Part shown: one piece after another, positions 45,139-56,817 of the stretch
Layout: the number at the start of each line of letters is the position of its first letter
How positions within the stretch are numbered: position 1 is the stretch's first letter
NCBI RefSeq assembly: GCF_003144245.1
Contig: NW_020289985.1
Coordinates: 62,001-126,000 of the forward strand
From: Jaminaea rosea
Lineage: Eukaryota > Basidiomycota > Exobasidiomycetes > Microstromatales
DNA length: 64,000 nucleotides
Direction: 5' to 3'
Notes under the pieces: generated by a model
The model's input: the letters and a program-made list of their open reading frames with translations, nothing else
Told to the model about the DNA's origin: nothing
Databases searched by the model: none
Position numbers and translations under genes: made by a program

Positions 45139-45395
45139 GCGCGTGACCAGGGGTCAGCGCTGGTCAGGGGCGCCCATGCAGAGCCGTGCCTGCCCACACC
45201 GAGTCTCTCCTATCTCTTTTGCTCTCTGCGATGCCATGAATTCTATTTTTCCACGTCACGCGGTGATGTGGGATGCGTGAACAGTAGGCGTGCTGAGCTG
45301 CGAGCGATTCTCGACGCTCGTTGGAAACCTCCACCTGGACCCTTGTTCCTCCCCCTCCCTCTTTCCCCACAAACACACACACACCACCTGCCAGC

Positions 45396-46590
45396 ATGTC
45401 CTTCCAATCAACCGCACCCACCACCAGCACGGCCTCCTTGTCTGTCACATCTCTCTTTGACGTTGCAGGCAAACGCATCCTTATCACCGGCGGCGGTTCG
45501 GGACTGGGAAGCTATGCTGCGCTAGGTCTCGCCTTGCACGGGGCCAAGGTGTTCATCGTCGGGCGCAGGGAGGAGAAATTGGCGAGCGTGAAGAAGGATT
45601 TTGAGAAGAGGCGGGGCGACGAGGGCGCTCCGCAGGCTGCTGCTCAGGGCGAGGTCATAGCGTGAGTGCGCGCGGTGCGTAGAGGAGACAAATGCTGATA
45701 TCACGCGCCGCGCTCGCCATGTAGCCTCCCTGGCGACGTCTCGTCCAAGGAAGGTCTGGACAAGCTTGTGGCCGAATATCGCAAGCATGAGGAGCACCTC
45801 GACGTGCTTGTGAATGGCGCAGGGGTCAATGGCGACTGGATCAAGCTCAAGCCCGAGGACAAGGACGACAGTGGGTGCTGCGTCCGGCGTAACTCGCGAT
45901 TCGTGCTAACGTTGCGCAACCCTCGCAGCCAGCAAGGTCCACGCATCCCTCTACGACGAGGAGTGGTCCAACTGGAGCAACACGCTCAACGTCAATACGG
46001 TCTCGCCCTATTTCACAACACTCGCCTTTGTGCCTCTCCTAGCCCGCAGCAAGACTCCCTCTCTGCGCGATGAGGGACCCTGCGTCCTGCTGGTCACCTC
46101 CATCGCTGCAGAACACATTGCGCGTAACCACTCCATCTCGCACGTCTATCAGACGTCCAAGGACGCGGAGGAAAAGGTGGCCAAGCTGCTCGCCGTGAGG
46201 CTGCAGCCGTACAAGATTCGGGTCAACTCGATTGCTCCCGGAGTAAGTTGGCGGGTGGGTGCGCGGTGTGGTAGCAATGAGCTGACCCGCTTTCGCGCTC
46301 GCTCTCGCGCCCACAGATCTATCCCTCGGAGATGACCAATCATCCCACGGCCGAGTCCTTCATGGAAAAGGCCAAGACGATGGTCCCCTACATTCAGCGC
46401 AGCGGGACGCCCGAGGACTTTGTGGGCTTGATGCTCTTTCTCACCTCGCGGGCGGGGGCGTGTGAGTGGGCGCGTGATCAGGGAGAGGCGATACGACACG
46501 ACGCTGACATTTCGCTCGTCGCATACAGACCTCAATGGCTCGCAGATTGTCACTGACGGTGGGAGGTTGCTCGTCCAGTCGGGAGCGTAG
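45396..46590 (+). CDS. Short-chain dehydrogenase/reductase (SDR)
   Basis: Five exons: 45396-45661, 45725-45870, 45929-46242, 46317-46461 and 46529-46590, with all phases consistent (310 aa). The enzyme is an NAD(P)-dependent oxidoreductase. Visible motifs are the cofactor loop 'ILITGGGSGLGSYAALGLA' (about residues 29-47), 'DVLVNGAGVN', the catalytic Ser in 'VLLVTSIAAEH', and Tyr/Lys in 'VYQTSKDAEE' (YxxxK), then 'IRVNSIAPGIYPSEM'. The C-terminal 'GSQIVTDGGRLLVQSGA' is the usual last strand. The 'GRREEKL' after strand 2 suggests a preference for NADPH. The substrate cannot be told from sequence. It has no targeting signal that I can see and sits 257 bp downstream of PDI. Confidence 0.9.
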
Positions 46591-48910
<2,320 letters not shown>

Positions 48911-49941
48911 TGCGTATCGAACAGAACGAGCTGCAGAGCATCAAGAAGGTGAGGATCTCGACCTCCACCGCTACCATCGTAAGGATTGCGACCCCCCATC
49001 AACGAATCGGTCGCCCCAAAGAGGAGGCGCTGACTTCCTTCCGTCCACGCTCCCCGCAGCTCGAGGCTCTGATTTTCGAACATCAAGACTGCTATCCGTC
49101 TATCTATCTTCTTTCCCTTAGAATGAAAACATCGTCCTCCTTTCTTGAGACTGATTACCCTGCCGGTCACCGTGGAGCATGGCGAAGTCGGTTAAGGGAT
49201 GGCGGGCCGAATGAGCTTCGCAAGGTGGCCCGTGCGTGCCCGCGCTTCCGTCGGACTTGCGTCGAGCGGTGTTGAGCAACGTGTGCGTAGCGTGCAGAGC
49301 AAATGAGATTGATCTGGAGCAGAGCAGGAAAGGGTCAGCCCAAAGATCATGCTGCCTCAGGCGAGCCTCACATTAGCAGCAAGGTCCTCGAGACTGCATC
49401 ACCGACGCGATTCCCCCGCATCCTTGGCCTCGCCTCGCACAGCACGCAGCGTAACCGATCGCAGGGCCTTGATCCAGCTTCAGCATAATTCGGCGCCTCG
49501 CGCACTCGCTCGCTCATGACCTCGTCGCCGGCTCGTTTCGTCCCATCGTATTGCTGAGGGCCATACATCCCCTCTTGTTGACTCGCTCATTCACGCACGC
49601 AATGTCTCATCCATCGGTCGGGAGGAAGCAGTGTCGTTCCAACGTCAGGGCTGCGCTCGTTCTCCTCATCATCAGCTCCCTTCCACCGCTCCTGCAGATG
49701 CAAATTGCTCGGATTAGGCAAAGTGCATCTTCTTGTATCTTCGATTCTACTCTAGTAACATGAGGTGTCATGGATATGAGATGTTGACGCTCATGGTGAG
49801 CTTTCTGGAACTGGCCGCCTCTATCTAATCTTCTTGTTTGTGACCACGGCTCTCCGCGCCGCCTTCGCGTCATGCCTCCCTGCTCTTCATTCCCCTTTCA
49901 CTTTTCCTTGCGCCGTGAAGTCTTCTCGTTCGGCCACGATC
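48911..49941. other. Intergenic region, 1.03 kb
   Basis: This is the 3' flank of GAPDH and the downstream flank of family copy B. Only short frames are present. No RNA gene, repeat or promoter that I can support. Confidence 0.5.
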
Positions 49942-49966
49942 TCAACTCCTGCCATGCATCCCGCTC

Positions 49967-50742
49967 TCAAGACTCCTCCTCCGTCTCGCTGCCGTCAGAA
50001 TCTTCTTCATCCTCTTCCAAAGCCCTGATCTTCTCCCTCTCCTGCTCCCGCGCCTCCCATTTCTCGACAAAGATATCCAGAGCTCGCCTTGTGCTAGTGT
50101 GCTCGACTTCGTACTCCTTCGTCTTGGGCCCACGGACGAAGACTTCTTCTGGGCCCGGTTGATCCTTGCGAATCCATCTACCCCTTTTCCGATTGAGGAG
50201 ACGATGTCTCGCGGGATTATGACGGCAGCTTTCAGCCCCAGCATCGTCCTCCCAGTGTCCTTGATGTTGATGGGGAAGTCCTCGCCATCGAGCAGGATGA
50301 GCTGATCATGGATGGGAATGGGCCTTTTGCATCCGTTACCATACAGCGGCTTCGTTGGCAGCTTGCATGCCTTGCGGCAGTCGTTCCGCGCCTGTCGCAT
50401 CAGGCGGGTCTTCTCTCCCGCCAGCATGCACCATTCGTCGGGTGCGAACCCTGTGGGATCGTCCCTACGCTTGAAACAGTAGTAGATGTCTTCGCTACTG
50501 GCATCGATGCCGATGGTAATGTCAAAAAGCTTGACATCAAGGCCGCCAGGCGGAGGTGGAAAGCCCTGCCCATCATGAGTCCTGCTCAATTTTCCCTCCA
50601 CCCGCAGACTGTTGCGCCATTGCCCATCTGACGGCTTACAAGCTGGGCGGAGCTGGCCCGTGGCAGCCGCAGTTGCCTGGGAGAAGTCGCCGCCTTCCAT
50701 CCCTACCTCTTTGACGTATACTCGCGACCAGCGGCGCTCCAC
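49967..50742 (-). pseudogene. Unknown gene family, copy B (C-terminal half only)
   Basis: This fragment carries only the C-terminal module of the family. 'FDITIGIDASSEDIYYCFKR', 'APDEWCMLAGEKTR', 'PIPIHDQLILLDGEDFPINI' and 'IGKGVDGFARINRAQKK' align residue by residue with copy C. Just after this a one-base shift moves the matching frame: the continuation 'VFVRGPKTKEYEVEHTST' and the acidic, Glu-rich tail ending at 49967 are in another frame than the start. There is no counterpart of the first two exons or of the GLNST block. It begins 52 bp downstream of the stop of copy C. I recognise no domain, and it is probably not translated to full length. Confidence 0.6.
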
Positions 50743-50794
50743 GTCTGCCTCACCACCACCACGACCTCAGTCGCATCTCTCTCGACCTCTACCC

Positions 50795-53206
50795 TCACTC
50801 CCACTCGGAGTCCTCATCGTCCGAGTCGCCCGTCCACTCGCTGTCCTCGCTATCCTCGTTGCCATCCCCGTCCCTCTTCTGCTCTGACGCCCTCTTTGCG
50901 GTCTCCTTCTCCGCCTCTTCTGTCTCCTTCCTTGCCTCCTTCTCCCTCCTCTCTTGCTCCTTTCGGAAGGCTTCGACAACTGCGGGGACGTTGGTCGTAT
51001 TGACCCTGTACTCGCGTGTCGACCTTAGCCCTCTCACCTTGAGCATTTTGGCGCCGACGTCAACACGCGCCCATCCTTTCACTCCCTTGCCAAGGACATC
51101 AATGGCATCCTTTTGCAACCCGACCTTCTTGTCGACCCCAAGCATGCGGCACATACTCGCCAGAATAAAGACGGGGAAGGTGCCGTTGCCGAGCAACTCG
51201 AAGTGCTCGTCGAACGACATCTTCTTGGCGCCGTCATGCGTGAAGACGGGAAGCGGAGCAAGGTCAAGGAGCTGTCGACAGTGGTTGATGACTCGGCGGG
51301 TTGGAGTGTAAAGCTTCTCGTCGGGAATGAGGTTCCACTCGTGGGCAGCGATGGGCGAAGAGTCACCGCGCTCACGATACGCGTAATAGACCTTGCCCTC
51401 CCGCGCATCGATGCCGAGGACGGCGTCGAACTCGATCGGCGCCCGCTCCTTGTCGGCAGGAGGCAGCCACTGATTGCCCATCTTGTTTGATTTGCCGAGC
51501 TTCTCCCGGATGTTGGTGCGCCAATCGCTGTTGAGCGCGGAGCACGACTGACGAAGGCGGCCCATCATGGCGGCCTCGGCCTGAAGCCGCAGCTCCGGCA
51601 ATATGTCAGGGATCGCGGGCGCCTCGGCAAGAGCGGCGACATCGTCGAGACTGGCGAGAAGGGACAGGGTATAGCTGCGAGAGGTTGCTCGCCGAGAGGG
51701 AGCGGGCCATGAGCTCGAGAAAGGCGGCAGCCACGTTCGGTAGCAAGTAGATGCGCGGCCACTCGAACATAGATGTCTTGCTCTCCCCGTTGGCATGGTG
51801 AATCGTAAGTTGGAGGCTGTACCCCGCTAGGATGCGGTGATGGTTGATGCCAGCCATGAGCGCCAGAGGGAGGTGAGGGCTGGAGCGGGGCTTCAGCTCC
51901 AGCAACGCAGACGGGCCGTCGGAGGGGAGCTTCTTAATACCCAGCTCGTTAGGCATATTGTCCGTCAAGGTGACCAGACTCTGGCCATTGCCTCCCAGCA
52001 CGGCCTGCGGCAAGAAGAACGCGGCGTAGTTCTTTGTCGTAGACCTCTGGTTTTGCACCCTCACGGATACGCTGCCCTCCGCCATGGCCTCGATGCAGGC
52101 GCGCTTCGTCTCCTCCTTCTTTGCTGCCTTGGCTCTCTGCCTCTCTTCTTTCGCATTTCGCCTCTCTTCCTTCGTCATCGCTACGCTGACTCGCTTCGCT
52201 GGCTCCCTTTGAGCCCAGTGTCGGATACCATAAAGGCATGCTGTGCTGTTGAGTCCAACGATGCGGGGAGGGCGGCCGAGGTGCTGATGAATGCGGCTGC
52301 TGTACACGGCGTTGCCGCGGTACGAGAGCCAATAAGCCGCCATGATGGCCTCGACGGCCAGGGAGCTTGCGTGCGCAGGACTTTGACGTCCTCAGCGCGG
52401 TCAATCCAGGCAAGGGCCGCCGAGAAGTAGTTCAGAGAAACTTGATCATCCTCTGGTAACTCGACCGCCACGTAGATCTCCCAAGAGGAGGCGAGGACGA
52501 GCGCCGAGTATACGAGGCGGCGAGGGGCCTGCTTGTGCCCATTTTGGTGATCCTTCGACCTTCGCCGCGGATTGATGGTGATGCCATTGTATAGGCCGTT
52601 TCTTCCACCTGTTGCGCAACGGAAGAAGGGGCATGGGTCAGTCGAATACTAGCCTCCAGCGCTGCGTTTCACGCTTACCTGGCTGCGTCGAGCCCGCTTG
52701 ACGCTGCGTAGGCAGGTCAGCAAATATGGCATACGCCGCGGAGCCTCTGCAGTCCTTCAGCTTCGTGGGCTGCTGGGCGAGCTTTGCGACGTCCGCGAGG
52801 CTCTGGCACTTAAAGACGTCGAGATTGACATGCTTGATTAGCCAGGGCAGGAAAGAAGGCGACTGCAGCATCAAGACGATGAAGTCGGCCAAAGCCGAAA
52901 GCATTGCCTGCCTCGAGGACTGCTTTGACGCTGATGGCGAGCCTGTCCTGCACGTCCTTGTCGGTGCGAGGGAGGTACGAGGGAGCGGCAATCTGCTCCG
53001 TGATGTAGAATGAGGGCGTCTCTGTGCGTGATAAGGACAGCATTAGTCCACATTTGATTCGGAAAGAAGTGTGGCTTGATGCTAATCCATGCTGCTCGAC
53101 GATCATCAGATCCGCTCGACTCACCCTCGTATCCCTCAAGCCTATCACCCTCGATGTCGACCAGGTGGTTCCCCGCGGCGTCCTCGAGCTCCCGCTTCAC
53201 GGCCAT
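50795..53206 (-). pseudogene. Unknown gene family, copy C (longest copy; frame interrupted)
   Basis: The layout is clear. Exon 1 (53206-53125, 'MAVKRELEDAAGNHLVDIEG') and exon 2 (53021-52679, 'TPSFYITEQIAAPSYLP', 'LMLQSPSFLPWLIKHVNLDV') are followed by a third part from 52608 ('NGITINP'), a middle block ('PPRIVGLNSTACLYG'), a Lys/Glu coiled segment, the C-terminal module ('FDAVLGIDAREGKVYYAYRE', 'DVLGKGVKGWARVDVGAK') and an acidic tail ending at 50795. Introns 1 and 2 have good GTGAGT and GTAAGC donors at phases shared with copies A and D. The frame must change in exon 2 (near 52930), near 52390 and near 51665, where no normal intron fits. Either it is a young pseudogene or it uses very short introns. 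No known domain, signal peptide or membrane helix is seen. Confidence 0.55.
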
Positions 53207-53491
53207 GGTGCCCGCGGTTGAGGGTTATTTGTGAGTCCAGGAGCAAGGTAGCACACCGTGGCGGACGAAGTGACTGCTGAGCTGAGGTTCGGTTAGACTA
53301 GCCTGCGCTCAGACCCTTTCTTTGCACCTGATGGTTTCTTGAGCTCGAGTCTGGGTCTCCTTCAGCTCCCTCTCTTTTGATCTATCCCTTTGAATCGACG
53401 TGCTTCATATCACTGTGACGTCTCTCCCTCGGTATCTTCTCCGCGGTCCACCTCTGTGATCCATCGTGAGGGCGAGCAGAGCAGGGTGGCA

Positions 53492-54218
53492 CTAGAACTC
53501 CCACTCATCCCTGGCGATGCTGAGAGCTGCGTATAACAGACGTTGAGGGGCGTTCTTGATATCTACTTCATGAGCCAGCCAGCGCGAATGCGGATTGATG
53601 GTGATGCCGTTGTAAACTCCTCAAGATCCGGCTATGGAGCGAGGGGAAGGCGCGAAGAGGTCAGCTATGCAGTCATAGCTCGTGTATAGGCTTGACATCC
53701 TCACCGGGTACTTGGGAGCCAGGCGCGTGCTGAGCGGGAAGGGTGGCGAAGAGAGTGTTCGCCGCAGACCCAGACGCAGTCTTGAGCATGGCAGGCGGAG
53801 TGTCGAGGTCGCGGATCTCTCAAGGGCTGCCGCACTTGGAGACGCCTAGATTGGCGTTCCTCGATATGTACGGCATGAAGGCGTTCGACTCGAGCAGCTC
53901 TTTTATCTGCGTGTTCAGCCCATAAGGAGGACTGCTGGCGGTCGAGATTGCTGCCTGTCTACATAGGTCAAGGCGAGCTCGCACGCCGTCGTCCGTGGTA
54001 GGCAGGGAGGCTGCTGCAGAAGTGGGCTCGAGGACGTAGTAGTCCGGCGTTTCTGCGGGCGACGGCAATGGCGGGCAGAGAAGAAGAGACGATCAGCTTC
54101 TCGCTCGGCCAGAGAATCAGCTTGACGAGCGCTCACTTCCAAAGCCCTTGAGGTCAATGACCTCCGTGTCGAGGTCGGGCAGCGCTGGCGACTCCTCGCG
54201 CTCGTGCTTGATGGACAT
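53492..54218 (-). pseudogene. Unknown gene family, copy D (N-terminal half only)
   Basis: Exon 1 (54218-54137, 'MSIKHEREESPALPDLDTEV') is 82 nt, exactly the length of exon 1 in copy C. Exon 2 (54052-53705) reads 'KTPDYYVLEPTSAAASLP', then 'LLESNAFMPYISRNANLGVSKC' and ends at 'SQVPG' with the family's phase-1 donor. A last part (about 53619-53492) reads 'YNGITINPHSRWLAHE' and stops at TAG in 'ARDEWEF'. One in-frame TGA interrupts exon 2 after 'KCGSP' (near 53820). The GLNST block and the C-terminal module are absent. It is the N-terminal complement of copy B, with copy C lying between them. Confidence 0.6.
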
Positions 54219-55317
54219 GACTCTGTTGAGAGGCACGCGGAGAGAAGCCGTCGTCGCATCGTCTGCGCCTTGCTCGTCTGCCCAGCGTTGCCTTGCTGAG
54301 CGCGCGTGCTTGTGCTCGAGGCCATGACGGTGCCCGCGTCGGTGACGGCTCGCTCAGCAGATTCGTTGGCGGGACGAAGAGCCTGCGTCCTGGCAAGTCT
54401 CTTTGCTTGCGATCGAAGGCGTGAGCTGGGTGAATTGCTGAGCCGTGGCATGCTCTTCTTGGGGTGACGAGTTACGAGTTTTGAGAGTGGACAAAGAAGC
54501 CGAGTGGAAGACGCGATCTGCAGCTTGCCTCTTTGGCCAGGACTACGATGGCGAGCAGGTTGGACAAACCGTTGGCGAGACGGTTGTAGATGGCTGTGCT
54601 GACGCCGTAGCCGTAGGGAACTTGAAGCCTGCGGGGCTTGACGTCGAAGGGCGGTGTCATTGACGATCATTGCGACCTTGTATGCCATCTGAGATGCGGG
54701 ACGATATGTTGAGATTGAACGAAAGTGAGGATGACAGCGACGAGGCAAGCTGAGCAGCGGGGAAGCGGGGCACAGCGTGAGCGGGGGATCTTTAGGCATG
54801 CTTGCCTTCACTACCACGTCGTGTTCTTACCGTTGTGCTCATGATGCTCAGCACCGGCGTGCAGGCGCTCTCGCTAGTGCCACACTGCCTCGGAGCGAGG
54901 CAGCGAGGCTTATAGAACAAGCGCTTAACCTCAGCAAGATGACGGCGAGGGCGGTAGGGCCACGCGATCATGGTGAGTGGACGGATGCACGATATGGGAG
55001 AGATGGGAGGAGTGGGGAGGTTGGATGTATGGCTGGCCCAACGACGTGATTGGTTTGCGAGCCTGCACAGCCACCGCCGACGACCGAGTGATGATTGCTC
55101 TCTTCGTTTGTGACTGCTCGACGAAAGTGTTCCTGGCCCTTGGCAAGGAACAACGAGGGGCGTCCGTGCGCTGGGCGTCGTGGCAGGCTGTCTGTTGGTC
55201 TGGGCGCGGCGGGGCGGGGCCGGCGGACGGTTGCGCCGTCGCCGACGAGGCTGCATCGACTTCTTCCTTTCCATCCTCGCTCGCCATCCTCGCCCCGCGA
55301 ACCACAGCTGCGCTATC
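54219..55317. other. Intergenic region, 1.1 kb
   Basis: The region separates copy D from WBP1. A 62-codon minus-strand frame (54660-54472) reads 'VPYGYGVSTAIYNRLANGLS' with some helix-like character, but no family is recognised. The right end must contain the WBP1 promoter; no TATA box is evident. Confidence 0.4.
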
Positions 55318-56817
55318 ATGGCCACATCAAGAGGGCTTCTTGCCCCGCTGATCGCCTTCCTGCTCCTCCTCCTCCTCACGACGCCTGCCTCAGCCCTCTC
55401 CGCGTCGGGGCAGCGCGTCCTCGTCGTCACCTCTTCGAGCGGCGAGGCTGCACACTACTCTGCTCTCTCATCGCACCTCGAAGGCCGAGGCTTCTCCGTA
55501 GCTCACCGAACAGCGCAGGGTGGTGATGCTGCACAGAAGCTCACAGAGTTCGACGAGCGACGATTCGACCACATCGTCTTCCTGGCGGACGACGTCAAGA
55601 GTGGGTGTCCGCGCGCGCCTGCACTCCGCTGATCGCTGACGTATCCTCCCGCACGCACGCACGCACGCACGCACGCAGAGCCCTCCGACGATCTCTCGCC
55701 TCAATCGCTCGTCGAGTTCAACAAAGCTGGCGGGAACATTGTGTTTGCCTACTCCCCCCAACGCTCAGACTGGCTCCGCGATCTCGCTCGCGAGTTCTCC
55801 CTCGAGCTGGCACCCTCTGGGCAGAAGTTGGTGGACCACTTCCACCCAGCCAAAGACGGCAGTATCGAACTGCGTGGTACTGCACTGGTCGAAAACAACG
55901 TCGTATGGGACGCAGAGACGCTCCAGGAGGTGAAGCGCGAAAATGCCATCCTTCTCAAGGACGCCAGCCCTCACCTGGTCGGCAACAATCCACTCGCCTT
56001 TCCCCTCCTTCGACCCGATTCAACGTCATACGTGGGCGGAGAGGACGGTATGCCGGCTTGGCTGGGCACAGAGCGCTCCCTCTCTCTCGCCTCGGCCTTC
56101 CAGCTTCGCGACTCTTCTGCGCGGGTCGCCTTTGTAGGGTCAAAGCATCTCCTCAGCGATGCGTCCCTCCTCTCGTCGCGCGCTACTTCGGCGCTCATCC
56201 ATTCTCTCACCTCATGGACCTTCCAAGAGCGCTCTGTCCTTCGCCTCGAACGCCGCAGCCACTACCGAGTGCGTGAGGGCCCCGCCGACGTGCGTGAGAG
56301 CTACGAGGAGCCCGAGGAAGGCGGGGAGGCAAAGATCTACAGGATCAAGGACAACGTCCGCTACAGCATCGATGTGGCTCAGCACGACCCGGTGCGCGGG
56401 TGGGTGCCCGCCCCCACCAACTTGGATCTGCAGGTCTCACTCAATATGATCGATCCATTCATTACGGCGAAGCTCGTGGCGGAGGACGCCTCACAATTCT
56501 CGAGCAACGCCGCGCAGTTCCCTCCGCCTCCACAGCAGTCCAACTCGACGACTCGCTACTCGACGACGCTCCGCTTGCCGGATCGCCTCGGCGTCTACAC
56601 CTTCCGCCTCAACTGGTTCAGGCACGGCTGGACGTACCTCGACGACGTCAAGGACGTGGCGCCCATTCGCGCTTTCAATCATGATGAGGGGGAGCGTTTC
56701 CTGCCTGCCAGCTGGCCGTACGCGGCGGCGAGCTTCTCGACCATCGTTGGATTCGTGGTCTTTGTTGTGCTGTGGCTGCTCGGCGGGGATGCAGAGAAGG
56801 GTGGGAAGGGGGAGTGA
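55318..56817 (+). CDS. WBP1: Oligosaccharyltransferase 48-kDa subunit (WBP1/OST48)
   Basis: Exons 55318-55600 and 55679-56817 join in phase 1 (473 aa). This subunit of the ER oligosaccharyltransferase supports N-glycan transfer to nascent proteins. A signal peptide ('APLIAFLLLLLLTTPASAL') is followed by the luminal domain: 'RVLVVTSSSGEAAHYS', 'FDHIVFLADDVK', 'LVEFNKAGGNIVFAY', 'NPLAFPLLRPDSTSYVG' and 'GFVVFVVLWLL' as the C-terminal membrane helix, with a short cytosolic tail. 'YRIKDNVRYSIDV' and 'LPDRLGVYTFRLNWFRHGWTYL' are strong family blocks. The 78-nt intron starts with GTGGGT and ends in a GCAC microsatellite that itself provides the acceptor. Length matches the family. Confidence 0.96.
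55651..55678 (+). repeat. (GCAC)n microsatellite forming a splice acceptor
   Basis: About six GCAC/ACGC units run straight into the CGCAG acceptor of the WBP1 intron, with no pyrimidine tract between the array and the exon. Confidence 0.85.
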
